Part shown: positions 7,108 through 15,241 of the stretch, piece after piece
Position numbering within the stretch: the stretch's first letter is position 1
Layout: the number at the start of each line of letters is the position of its first letter
Assembly: GCA_958448685.1 (NCBI GenBank)
Contig: CAUDEV010000023.1
Location: 1 to 15,528 of the forward strand
From: an uncultured Alphaproteobacteria bacterium
GTDB taxonomy: Bacteria; Pseudomonadota; Alphaproteobacteria; RUG11792
Length of the DNA stretch: 15,528 bases
Direction of reading: 5' to 3'
Made by a program: the position numbers and the translations under genes
The notes under the pieces: model-generated
The model's database searches: none
Seen by the model: the letters and a program-made list of their open reading frames with translations, nothing else
What the model was told of the DNA's origin: nothing

Positions 7108-8346
7108 TTACAAATCCTCAATATAACCCAAGCTTATTTCCTTCTTTTCATTTATTAATTTTATAGCTTTTTTTATATGCTCATTATCATTAGATTTTAT
7201 TATAATAAACAACTTCCCTTTGAGATCATTGGTTATGAGTAAGAAATCATTTTTCCTGTTCGGAATTTTGGATTGTATTTCTGAAAGTGCAGGATCTCCC
7301 AAGTTGTTTCCAATAAATATAGTAGAAAATGCAGATGGTTTAAAAGATATTTGCCTTATTAGAAAATTCGATTTTAATTCATTCAAACAATTTTCCAAAT
7401 CTATCCCACTTTCAATGATTAACGAAACATTGGACAGCATTACGTTATATTTTAAATTTGACTTCGGATATTGAAACTCCACGATTTTTATATAAGAATT
7501 ATAAAAATTATTGTCAAGAGGAGTCCCTGATTTTAAATATTTTTGAAGCAAAGGAAAAAGTGCAGTTGAAATTTTATTAATATTTTCATCAGGATGTTTT
7601 TGCCTTGGAGAATCAGAGTTATTTAATAGAAGTGAATGAATCCAGATTTCTCCAATGGTATATGCTAAAACTTCATTTAACAAAAAATACGCAGCTTTTG
7701 CATATCTGGAATAATGATTCATGAAATATTTTTCCATAGATATTTTATTTCCTTGGGCCATAGTTTCAAAAAGGCAATTACAGATTTTTCTATATATCAT
7801 GCAAAGATCACTGGTCTTTTTCCCATAACAAAACCTTAAAAATAAATTATTCCCTATCCTTTCTGCATAAGTTCCATTTTGTTCTGTTGGATAAATATAA
7901 ACCGTAAAAGGTTCATTTTTTGATAGCCTTGTTTTATAAAAGTCAAACACCTCATCGAAATCAGCTAGCTCTTTTGAAGATAGTCGTTTATAATAAGCCT
8001 CCAACTCTATTTTTCTATCATTCAAGATATCTAAATTATTATCAAATACTCTATCGTAATTTAAAAGCGCCTTATTCCAAATATCTGTAAATTTTCCAGT
8101 TATATATTTATTTTCAACCTTTTTATTTATTAAACATTCCAGAAATCCTGTTTTTTCAGCTTCTTGAGATTCTAAATTCGTTGCAAATATGTTATTCAGC
8201 TCGTCATAAAGTTCTTTGCTTATTGCTTTTTCAAAATATACCTGAGCAAATAAGGCAACATTTCGATTAATTTCAAATTTCAGATTTGCATTGCCGGATA
8301 TAACACAATTGACAAATACAAGCAAAAACTTGATGACCTTTGGCAT
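7108..8346 (-). CDS. Secreted protein, possible inactive MA-clan peptidase
   Basis: This 412-residue protein is not recognised with confidence. An N-terminal signal peptide is visible (MPKVIKFLLVFVNCVISGNA). The middle has a layout like zinc peptidases of the MA clan: a beta-like stretch NNLFLRF (167-173), then CLFETMAQG at 191-199 where HExxH would stand, and LLNEVLAYTIGE at 222-233, like the downstream Glu-x-x-Ala helix. Both zinc histidines would be missing (F193 and A197; E194 is kept), so if the resemblance is real the enzyme is dead. The C-terminal third shows nothing familiar. It is packed 1 bp after the transglycosylase gene and 2 bp before the response regulator, so all three are probably co-transcribed. 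Confidence 0.7.
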   Translation of the reverse strand: MPKVIKFLLVFVNCVISGNANLKFEINRNVALFAQVYFEKAISKELYDELNNIFATNLESQEAEKTGFLECLINKKVENKYITGKFTDIWNKALLNYDRVFDNNLDILNDRKIELEAYYKRLSSKELADFDEVFDFYKTRLSKNEPFTVYIYPTEQNGTYAERIGNNLFLRFCYGKKTSDLCMIYRKICNCLFETMAQGNKISMEKYFMNHYSRYAKAAYFLLNEVLAYTIGEIWIHSLLLNNSDSPRQKHPDENINKISTALFPLLQKYLKSGTPLDNNFYNSYIKIVEFQYPKSNLKYNVMLSNVSLIIESGIDLENCLNELKSNFLIRQISFKPSAFSTIFIGNNLGDPALSEIQSKIPNRKNDFLLITNDLKGKLFIIIKSNDNEHIKKAIKLINEKKEISLGYIEDL

Positions 8347-8347
8347 A

Positions 8348-8896
8348 TTAATGAGCTTTTATAATAGAATTATATTTTTTCATAACCTTTGCGTAATACA
8401 CACGATTATATTTTGCTTTGCTGGCGTGATAAAATTTAATGGCCTTTTCCCAACTTCCGTGTCTCGTATATAAACTTTTTAATAGTTTTGCTCCATATGA
8501 TATATTGTCTTCAGGAGTTAACATACTGTCTATAGACGAGAATTTTGAATGATGTGTTTTATAATGAATTTGAAGGCATCCAACACTAATGTTTGTGCAT
8601 TTATGATTAACGGAAGTTTTTATAAATTTGGCGGCTTCCTCTTTTGAATTGAAATTATATGATTTATTTTTTGCATTTATGGCATAAGGCTTATACTGAG
8701 ATTCAACAGCTGCTATTGAACTTAATATTCCGTTTGGAATTCCATTTTCTGATTCTTTTTCAGATATAATATTTTTAATATAAGCCTTATCATCTTTTAA
8801 GATATTTTCTGCAGAATTGTCAGAAGAATACCTCACTGAGGAACACCCCGAAAGTAATAATGTAAAAAAAACAAAATGTATGGTTTTTACTACCAA
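8348..8896 (-). CDS. VirB1-like lytic transglycosylase lipoprotein
   Basis: Predicted to cleave peptidoglycan glycan strands in the periplasm. With the TTG start at 8896 the protein is 182 aa and begins as a lipoprotein precursor: a short hydrophobic run and lipobox LLSGC with C18 as the lipid-modified residue. The SLT domain follows, with the catalytic glutamate in AAVESQYKPYA (E65), then VGCLQI and the C-terminal YHAS segment; the spacing resembles VirB1-type enzymes. An ATG at 8935 gives a longer frame, but the TATAAT of a strong promoter lies at 8932-8927, inside its second and third codons, so transcripts would start after it. No type IV secretion gene is nearby, so a general wall-remodelling or export role is equally possible. 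Confidence 0.85.
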   Translation of the reverse strand: MVVKTIHFVFFTLLLSGCSSVRYSSDNSAENILKDDKAYIKNIISEKESENGIPNGILSSIAAVESQYKPYAINAKNKSYNFNSKEEAAKFIKTSVNHKCTNISVGCLQIHYKTHHSKFSSIDSMLTPEDNISYGAKLLKSLYTRHGSWEKAIKFYHASKAKYNRVYYAKVMKKYNSIIKAH

Positions 8897-8926
8897 GATA
8901 ACTTCCAAAAATTGATGTATGAATAG

Positions 8927-8955
8927 ATTATACATAAAAGTGTTCTTAAAGTCAA
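8927..8955 (-). promoter_or_regulatory. Sigma-70 promoter of the transglycosylase-regulator unit
   Basis: On the minus strand TTGACT (8955-8950) and TATAAT (8932-8927) are 17 bp apart. Predicted start is near 8920, about 24 nt before the TTG at 8896, with TGGAAG as a possible ribosome binding site. The promoter lies just after the terminase stop, so the three-gene unit need not depend on terminase transcription. Confidence 0.75.
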
Positions 8956-8982
8956 TATCAGACTCAATTTGGATTTCATTAC

Positions 8983-10245
8983 TTAAAAATCCAGAGTCGA
9001 AATTCGAGGTTCATCTGGGCTATGTTTCAATTCATTAACTGCCCACACTAAAGCATCTACCCTATCAGGAGATTTACTGTTTGGCTCGTCATATGACATA
9101 TCACACATCTGCTCTTCAAGTTCACAAAATTCTCTTGTGTGATAAACACGACTGGCTTCATATAACATTGATACAGGCTCTGCTCTGGAAATTTTTCCTT
9201 TCAAAGCTCTTGTTTGTTTGAAGGGAACATTCTCTTCAACTGAACGCAAAACTTCCTCAACAAAATCTCCCCCGTTATTTGTTTCTGCTATTATTTTTCC
9301 AGCATGATAATCATGAGAAGCACGACACACTATTTTGGCCCATTGTGTTGGACTATATTTTCCACTTAAATCATCGAGGACATATATTTTGTTATCATAC
9401 CCTAGTCCTGCAACTATTATTCCTGTTTCATCTGATTCCTCATTTGAACTAACAGCAGGATCCACACCAATGACGACTCTTGAAAGTGCCTCTCTTTCAA
9501 TATTTTTATAAACAATATTTTCACGTTTCCAAACAGTATTTTGTTTTTCCAAAAGTAACATCCCTTCAAGTTCTTGTTTCCCTATCCAGGTGTCTTTATA
9601 ATAATCTTGCATAATTTGCAAAAACCGCTCACTCAAATTCTCTTTATTATCAAAAGTTGAACCTTGAGTTATATGCACATCATTTAACTCTGTCAATCGC
9701 TTCAATATTCGAAGGGGTTTAGGAGTTGTTGTTATGATACATTTCGGATCATCTCCAATTCTGAGTGTGAACAAAACTTGCTCCCAAAGCTTTTCTGGAA
9801 ACTTATATTTTGCAAACTCATCAAGCCAAACTAAATCAAATTGATATCCACGGAGTTTTTGATAATCTTTTCCACTCAAAAGATACGCTCTTGCTCCGTT
9901 TTCCCAAACAATAATATTTCGCGATCGATAAAATTTAAATTTTAATATATCTGGATCTTCTATTTTGTTTTCTTTGTTTTTATACATCTTTTGGGCTATG
10001 GTTGTTGAAAGCATGCCAGACATACCCTCAACCATAACATCTCTCGCTTCTGTTATTGTTCTTCCTATTATTGCTATATGCTTATATTTGCCACTGTTAA
10101 TCATTTCCATAATAGTTTCCGCACCTGTTCGAGTCTTTCCAAATCCTCGACCGGCTAGTATTAACCAAAGCCATTTCCAGTCTTTCGGTATTAATTGTTC
10201 TTTCCTGGCTATTTCATGCCAGTTTTTTATTTCAGTATTATTCAT
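8983..10245 (-). CDS. Phage/GTA-type terminase large subunit
   Basis: DNA-packaging motor: an ATPase that pumps DNA into a capsid and a nuclease that cuts it. The 420-residue protein is complete. The ATPase domain has Walker A at 32-38 (GRGFGKT), Walker B LVWLDE at 138-143 and coupling motif TTTPKP at 172-177. The RNase-H-like nuclease has D262 (IGVDPAVSS), E321/D327 (AETNNGGD) and D393/D396 (SPDRVDAL). The N-terminal pattern WLWLILAGRGFGKTRTGAE is very like the terminase of Rhodobacter-type gene transfer agents. AGGA lies 9 nt before the ATG. No small terminase, portal, capsid or tail gene is in the window, so this is an isolated gene, as expected for dispersed GTA genes or a domesticated relic. 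Confidence 0.92.
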   Translation of the reverse strand: MNNTEIKNWHEIARKEQLIPKDWKWLWLILAGRGFGKTRTGAETIMEMINSGKYKHIAIIGRTITEARDVMVEGMSGMLSTTIAQKMYKNKENKIEDPDILKFKFYRSRNIIVWENGARAYLLSGKDYQKLRGYQFDLVWLDEFAKYKFPEKLWEQVLFTLRIGDDPKCIITTTPKPLRILKRLTELNDVHITQGSTFDNKENLSERFLQIMQDYYKDTWIGKQELEGMLLLEKQNTVWKRENIVYKNIEREALSRVVIGVDPAVSSNEESDETGIIVAGLGYDNKIYVLDDLSGKYSPTQWAKIVCRASHDYHAGKIIAETNNGGDFVEEVLRSVEENVPFKQTRALKGKISRAEPVSMLYEASRVYHTREFCELEEQMCDMSYDEPNSKSPDRVDALVWAVNELKHSPDEPRISTLDF

Positions 10246-10344
10246 TTATTTTTTTCCTTTCTAATATTTTTTCTAATTTATAGGAAATTTTTTATGAGAA
10301 GTTTTTTAGATATGTGAATTTGTGTTTTTTAAGGAATGTTTAGG

Positions 10345-10400
10345 GATGGCGCCCGCGAGTATGGTATAATATCAAGGGTACCATACTCGCGGGCGCCATC
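10345..10400. repeat. Perfect 22-bp GC-rich palindrome, copy 2 of the element
   Basis: Arms 10345-10366 and 10379-10400 are exact reverse complements (22 bp, mostly G/C, beginning GATGGCGCCCGCGAG), with a 12-nt loop TAATATCAAGGG. Such a long perfect GC-rich hairpin is striking in this AT-rich DNA. It sits between divergent genes, not after one, and no T-run adjoins it, so it is not an ordinary terminator. Its inner part (TTGATATTA on the minus strand, flanked by GTA and TACCA) recurs at 5533-5566. Confidence 0.85.
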
Positions 10401-10567
10401 ATGTGACCCTTTATTTATTAGGAATAATGAACGTCATCAAGCGTTCTTAATTTCAGTATACAAATAATAATCCTTTTATGTCAAAAAATAAAAAGTCCCA
10501 TAAAATTTTAGATATTTTTATGAGAATAAAATCGAAGATATATAATTTACAGCTTCATGGTTTTAAT

Positions 10568-10596
10568 TTGAAAAATATTCTGCTTTGTTATATAAT
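10568..10596 (+). promoter_or_regulatory. Sigma-70 promoter of the permease-ftsK unit
   Basis: TTGAAA (10568-10573) and consensus TATAAT (10591-10596) are separated by 17 bp. Predicted start is near 10603, about 23 nt before the permease ATG at 10626. Confidence 0.75.
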
Positions 10597-10625
10597 TAAT
10601 TAATATACCTTAATAAGTTAAGCAA

Positions 10626-11747
10626 ATGTTATTTACTGGAGTTGGAGCTTTAATTAGGAAAGAACTTTTAGATCTTTTGAAGGATCCGAAAAGTGCATTT
10701 TCAATATTTTTCCCTATATTTTTATTTCTGGTTTTATTTGTTTTTGCATCAACAAAAGATGTTGAAAACTCATCTGTTGTTATATTTAATCAGGACAGGG
10801 GAACTCATAGCGTTGACTTACTAGATGATATTGTAAATACTAATATCTTTAAGGAAACAATATATGTTAATTCTCAAAAAGACTTGGAGAAAAATATTGA
10901 TAATGAGAATGCTTTTATAGGCCTATCAATCCCTCATGATTTCTCAAAAAATATTGATCTTGGGAAAAAATCTGATATATTGATAATAACAGATGGAAGA
11001 AGAACAAACTCAGCAAACATAGTTTTCGGTTATTTATCTCAGATCTTAACAAAGTTCCAAATAAAATCTTCTAAAAACGTTATGCAAAATGCACCAAGTG
11101 TCACAGTCAGGACATGGTATAATCCGAACAAGAATCAAAAATGGTTTTCCATAACAAACTTGGTTTGTATGATAATTGTTAGTCAGGCAATATCTCTCAC
11201 AGCGCTTGCAATAACTCGTGAAAAAGAACAAGGGACGTTTGATCAATTATTAGTTTCTCCGATTCAACCGTTGGGTATGCTTATTGGAAAGACAACTCCG
11301 AGTATAATCATAAGTTTATTCATGGGGGCATGTGTTATGTTCTTGGGAAGTTGGATGTATGGAGTTCCAATTAATGGAAGTTTACTATTAATGCTATTTT
11401 CCATGACGGTTTATGTGATTTCAGTTGTTGGAATAGGTGTTTGTATTGCAGCATTTGCAAATACTCAACAACAGGCTATGCTTGGAACGTTTATTATTCA
11501 AATGCCTATGTCTTCATTATCTGGTCTTATGTCTCCTGTCGAGAGTATTGAAAATCCTTTAATGAGTCTTTTTACAAAATGTAATCCTGTTGTCTATGGA
11601 AACACATTAGTAAAAGGCATTATGATAAAAGACATGTCATTCCTTGGAGCATTGGAGAGTATTATTCCTATTATGTTAATTGGAGTTGTTGTCTTAACAA
11701 TTGCTAGTTTTGTTTTTGCAAAAAAACACAGGATAAAGATTTTTTAA
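10626..11747 (+). CDS. ABC-2 type transporter permease (YhhJ/YbhR-like)
   Basis: Inner-membrane permease of an ABC exporter. The 373-residue protein has the family plan: N-terminal cytoplasmic segment ALIRKELLDLLKDPKSAF, a first transmembrane helix (about 25-42), a large soluble domain (about 45-175), then five or so helices. The conserved cytoplasmic loop REKEQGTFDQLLVSPI starts at residue 198. In E. coli relatives such as YbhFSR the permease works with an ATPase and a second permease; neither is next to it here, and the upstream gene is divergent. It must therefore use subunits encoded elsewhere or be left over. It has its own promoter and ends 2 bp before ftsK. The substrate cannot be read from the sequence. 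Confidence 0.88.
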   Translation: MLFTGVGALIRKELLDLLKDPKSAFSIFFPIFLFLVLFVFASTKDVENSSVVIFNQDRGTHSVDLLDDIVNTNIFKETIYVNSQKDLEKNIDNENAFIGLSIPHDFSKNIDLGKKSDILIITDGRRTNSANIVFGYLSQILTKFQIKSSKNVMQNAPSVTVRTWYNPNKNQKWFSITNLVCMIIVSQAISLTALAITREKEQGTFDQLLVSPIQPLGMLIGKTTPSIIISLFMGACVMFLGSWMYGVPINGSLLLMLFSMTVYVISVVGIGVCIAAFANTQQQAMLGTFIIQMPMSSLSGLMSPVESIENPLMSLFTKCNPVVYGNTLVKGIMIKDMSFLGALESIIPIMLIGVVVLTIASFVFAKKHRIKIF

Positions 11748-11749
11748 TT

Positions 11750-14005
11750 ATGAAAAATAAAAAGAGGAACAATAAGAATACAAGAAATCATGAAATAATA
11801 TTAGGTCTCGGATTTTTCCTGTATTCTATTTTGCTCTTTGTTTCATTATTTTTTTTCGATATAAAAGAAAACTCCTTATTTGCAGTTTCCGGGAAAGAGT
11901 TCTCCAATTTTTTCGAAGCATTATGTGTTAGCATTTCTTCTGTTTTTACTCAAACTTTTGGATTGTTTTCTTATTTTATTACTCTCTTATTTTTTATATG
12001 GGGTATAAAATCTTTAAAAGGCAAACTAAACTATATAAGACATAAATCTTTAATCTTCTTCTCTGTCATTATTTTAGGATGTATATTATTTAACATATTA
12101 TCAACTTATCAGATTGTTGGAAATTTTCTAAAAAAATTCGATATGCCATATTATGCAGGGGGATTTGTTGGTTATATATTTTCGAAAATAATATTTATAG
12201 ACATATTAAAACAATCTCCAACAACTTGCAGATGGGTATTTTATACGACTGTTTTAATTTGGATACTCTTAGCAAAAAAAGCTTTATTCATTGAAGCAAG
12301 TTCATTTTTAGGAATTATGCCTCAAATTGGCCATACATTTCAGAGCATTAAGAAATTTCGAATTAACAGAAATAACGAAGATCAATCGGATAGTGTTTGG
12401 GAGGATTCGTCTTTGAATGATGATATCCCTTATGAAAATGAGAATATTGAAGAACCCGCAGAAATACTAAAATCTCCTCAGAAATCTAAAGATATAAACG
12501 ACAATTTATCGAATTATACAATTGGCACAGGAACATATAATCTTCCGAGTATTGATTTATTAGATAAATATCAAGATAAAGATTTTAAGCAAGACAGTAA
12601 CAAACTCAATATGATGGGAATTGAGCTTTTGAATGTTCTTCAGGAGTTTGGAGTAGATGGGGAAATTTTAAATATACGTCAAGGTCCTGTTGTGACTATG
12701 TTTGAGTTTAGGCCCGCTCCTGGTATTAAAACTTCAAGAGTCATAAGTTTAAGTGATGATATTGCAAGATCTATGAGTGCTATATCTGCCAGAATTTCGA
12801 CAATTCCGGGACAAAATGCAATAGGCATTGAGTTGCCTAACAAATCTCGTCAAATTGTTTATCTTCGCGAATTGTTAGATTCTGATCAATTTAAACGAAT
12901 GACTGTTGGAATTCCAATTATTTTGGGGAAAAATATAAGTGGAGCCCCTGTTATGGCGGATTTAGCCAAAATGCCGCATTTACTTGTTGCAGGAACAACC
13001 GGATCTGGAAAATCTGTTTCTGTTAATGATATGATTCTTTCAATTTTGTTTAAGTTTTCCCCGAAAGATTGCAAATTGATAATGATAGATCCGAAAATGC
13101 TTGAGCTTTCGATTTATGATGAAATCCCTCATCTTTTGACTCCTGTTGTGACTGATCCGAAAAAAGCAGTTTTTGCTCTGAAATGGGCGGTTGCTGAAAT
13201 GGAAAGTAGATATCGTCAGATGTCCAAATTAGGAGTCAGGAATATTGACGGATTCAATAAAAAACTCATGGAATCGAAAGAAAAAGGAGATTTATTAGTT
13301 AGAAAAGTTCAGACAGGTTTTGATCAAGAAACAGGACGTCCTATCTTTGAAACCCAGCAACTTGAATTCGAACCTATGCCATATATTGTTATTATCGTTG
13401 ATGAAATGGCTGATTTGATGTTAGTTGCAGGAAAGGATGTTGAATCAGCAATTCAAAGATTAGCTCAAATGGCAAGAGCCGCAGGAATACATCTTATCAT
13501 GGCAACGCAAAGACCTTCTGTTGATGTTATAACAGGAACGATAAAAGCTAACTTCCCTACAAGAATCAGTTTCCAAGTGACATCAAAAATAGACAGCAGG
13601 ACAATTTTGGGAGAACAAGGAGCAGAACAATTGTTGGGACAAGGAGATATGCTTTATATGTCAGGAGCAGGAAGACTTCTTCGAGTTCATGGTCCATTTG
13701 TGAAAGATAGTGAAGTGGAAAAAATAGTATCTTACATAAAAGGTCAAGGAGAACCTGAATATGTTGATGTTGTCAGTGAACAATTCGGAGATGATACAGA
13801 TTCCTATGGGGGAGATTCAGGAGGGGATGAAATGTATAAAAAGGCACTGGAAATAATAATGAATGATAAGAAATGCTCCATTAGCTATATACAAAGAAAA
13901 TTACAAATAGGCTATAACAGAGCTGCGAGAATTATTGAGGAGATGGAAGAAAAAGGCGTTTTATCTGCACCTAATCACACAGGGAAACGAGAAATATTAA
14001 TTTAA
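11750..14005 (+). CDS. ftsK: DNA translocase FtsK
   Basis: Septum-located DNA pump that clears and aligns sister chromosomes at division and activates XerCD recombination. The 751-residue protein has about four to five N-terminal transmembrane helices (about 15-190), a short acidic linker (about 200-260), then the motor. Walker A is at 415-422 (GTTGSGKS), the Walker B region is IVIIVDEMADLM, and the arginine-rich segment IMATQRPSVDVITG follows. The C-terminal gamma winged-helix domain (about 695-751, with YNRAARIIEEMEEKGV) should read the KOPS polarity sequences. Length is typical of short-linker alphaproteobacterial FtsK. It follows the permease after 2 bp and its last 9 bp overlap the convergent rluB end. 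Confidence 0.96.
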   Translation: MKNKKRNNKNTRNHEIILGLGFFLYSILLFVSLFFFDIKENSLFAVSGKEFSNFFEALCVSISSVFTQTFGLFSYFITLLFFIWGIKSLKGKLNYIRHKSLIFFSVIILGCILFNILSTYQIVGNFLKKFDMPYYAGGFVGYIFSKIIFIDILKQSPTTCRWVFYTTVLIWILLAKKALFIEASSFLGIMPQIGHTFQSIKKFRINRNNEDQSDSVWEDSSLNDDIPYENENIEEPAEILKSPQKSKDINDNLSNYTIGTGTYNLPSIDLLDKYQDKDFKQDSNKLNMMGIELLNVLQEFGVDGEILNIRQGPVVTMFEFRPAPGIKTSRVISLSDDIARSMSAISARISTIPGQNAIGIELPNKSRQIVYLRELLDSDQFKRMTVGIPIILGKNISGAPVMADLAKMPHLLVAGTTGSGKSVSVNDMILSILFKFSPKDCKLIMIDPKMLELSIYDEIPHLLTPVVTDPKKAVFALKWAVAEMESRYRQMSKLGVRNIDGFNKKLMESKEKGDLLVRKVQTGFDQETGRPIFETQQLEFEPMPYIVIIVDEMADLMLVAGKDVESAIQRLAQMARAAGIHLIMATQRPSVDVITGTIKANFPTRISFQVTSKIDSRTILGEQGAEQLLGQGDMLYMSGAGRLLRVHGPFVKDSEVEKIVSYIKGQGEPEYVDVVSEQFGDDTDSYGGDSGGDEMYKKALEIIMNDKKCSISYIQRKLQIGYNRAARIIEEMEEKGVLSAPNHTGKREILI

Positions 14006-14690
14006 AATTTTTACTAAACGCACTTCTCCTGGTTTCATATCAGCTAGGTCAAAAGGGCCGTATTTATAACGAATTAAACGGTTTACGGATAATTGGAAGT
14101 GATTAAAAATCTTTCTGATCTCGCGGTTTTTTCCTTCTGTCAGAATACATGTTATCCATTGGTTTTTCACTAATGGAATAACTTTCGAAATTTGTATTTC
14201 CATTGATATTATCAATCGTAATGCCATTTTGTATTTTTGATATCATTTCATTTGTTAATTTTCCAAAAATTCTGACTTTATAATACCTTTTCCAATTTGA
14301 AATTTCCGCCTGTTTTGAAAACTCACTGTCATTTGTTAAAAGCAATAATCCCTCTGAGTTCAAATCTAGGCGTCCAACAGATATAACACGTTCCTTTATT
14401 TTTACTTTTAAATCATCAAAAACCGTTTTACGCCCTTTTTCATCTTTATGCGTAGTGACCAAACCGACAGGTTTATAATAAGTCCATACTTTTTTCTCTT
14501 TTCTTTTTTGAAATATATAATCTTTTCCAGAAACAGAAATTATATCACCGAAAAATACTCTTATTCCGAGTTCTTTTACAATTTTATGATTCACGAATAC
14601 TTTTCTATCGAGTATTAACTTATCTGCCTCTCTTCTTGAGCAAATCCCTAAAATAGAGAGAGCTTTATTAATCCTGACACCTTCAATCAT
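13997..14690 (-). pseudogene. rluB: rRNA pseudouridine synthase (RluB/RsuA family), frameshifted
   Basis: The family isomerises a uridine in rRNA to pseudouridine. Frame 1 (14690 to a stop at 14103) has the N-terminal S4 RNA-binding domain (about 1-50) and the catalytic block GRLDLNSEGLLLLTND with D109. After about GITIDNI the family pattern continues in a +1 shifted frame (from about 14215 to the stop at 13997), which holds EGKNREIRKIF and LIRYKYGPFDL. Joined, the two parts give roughly 230 aa, a normal length, so nothing else is lost. This suggests a recent one-base insertion (or two-base loss) near 14180-14240, or a sequence error. As written, the protein would lack its C-terminal part. 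Its start overlaps the tadA stop by 8 bp. Confidence 0.85.
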
Positions 14691-15129
14691 TTTCTCTCAG
14701 TTTCTCAAAAAAATCTGAAATTATTTTCGAGCACCGCTTTTCTTGAATTCCACCTATGATATTCGGCTTCGACAAGGAATGATCGAATATTCTTGAGTTA
14801 TGGGTAATCGCGCCACATTTTGTGTCATACGCTCCAAAAAATATACTTTTTATTCTGACTTTTTCCAACATAGATGCACAAAAGGAGCATGGTTCAAGAT
14901 TAACATAAATATCAGCATTATCGAGATATTTTGTATTTAATAATTCACAAGCTTTTTGTAATGCTAAAAACTCCGCATGCATCCACGGTCTATTAAATTT
15001 TTCAACATAATTTTGCGATTCCGAAATAATGCTATTGTTAATTACAACCACTGAAAACACAGGAATTTCATTTCCCAAAACCGACTCTGATCGAGAAATA
15101 ACATAATCCATAATTTCTGAAGAAAACAT
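14683..15129 (-). CDS. tadA: tRNA-specific adenosine deaminase TadA
   Basis: Zinc-dependent deaminase that converts A34 to inosine in tRNA-Arg(ACG). The 148-residue product has the deaminase signature HAE at 51-53 (H51 zinc ligand, E53 proton shuttle) and EPCSFC with C81 and C84 as zinc ligands, followed by the family-typical FFGAYDTKCGA. I chose ATG 15129, 8 bp after the tRNA gene; a longer frame runs back into tRNA-Asp and is not credible, and ATG 15111 is a second choice. It is probably transcribed with the tRNA and overlaps the next gene by 8 bp. Confidence 0.92.
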   Translation of the reverse strand: MFSSEIMDYVISRSESVLGNEIPVFSVVVINNSIISESQNYVEKFNRPWMHAEFLALQKACELLNTKYLDNADIYVNLEPCSFCASMLEKVRIKSIFFGAYDTKCGAITHNSRIFDHSLSKPNIIGGIQEKRCSKIISDFFEKLREND

Positions 15130-15136
15130 AAACCAA

Positions 15137-15213
15137 TGGCGGGAGAGACGGGACTTGAACCCGCGACCTTCGACGTGACAGGCCGACGCTCTAACCAACT
15201 GAGCTACTCACCC
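15137..15213 (-). tRNA. tRNA-Asp (GTC)
   Basis: A 77-nt cloverleaf with encoded CCA. The D-stem is GCTC/GAGC. The anticodon stem TCGGC/GTCGA carries loop CTGTCAC with anticodon GTC (34-36). The T-arm is GCGGG-TTCAAGT-CCCGT and the discriminator is G73. The acceptor stem GGGTGAG/CTCTCCC pairs except for a U4-U69 mismatch. It has its own promoter and lies 8 bp before tadA on the same strand. Confidence 0.97.
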
Positions 15214-15241
15214 TAAATAAACCAATCAACGGTATAGTTAG

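Larger units (their letters stand above)
10246..10625. other. Divergent intergenic region between terminase and permease genes
   Basis: This 380-bp region contains the terminase ribosome binding site, the large palindrome at 10345-10400, a small hairpin GAACG/CGTTC near 10429-10446, one copy of a 23-bp repeat at 10501-10523, and the permease promoter. A 41-codon frame from an ATG near 10480 exists, but it has no ribosome binding site and covers the promoter, so I do not call it a gene. No strong terminase promoter was found. Confidence 0.6.

Noticed and set aside
10345..10400. Intrinsic terminator
   Set aside because: No T-run follows the stem in either direction and the flanking genes diverge from it.
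10480..10605. 41-codon ORF beginning MSKNKKSHKILDIF
   Set aside because: No ribosome binding site, low-complexity AT-rich composition, and it covers the permease promoter.
15130..15198. Upstream extension of tadA (MVRASACHVEG...)
   Set aside because: It is a reading of the tRNA-Asp gene; the true start is after the tRNA 3' end.
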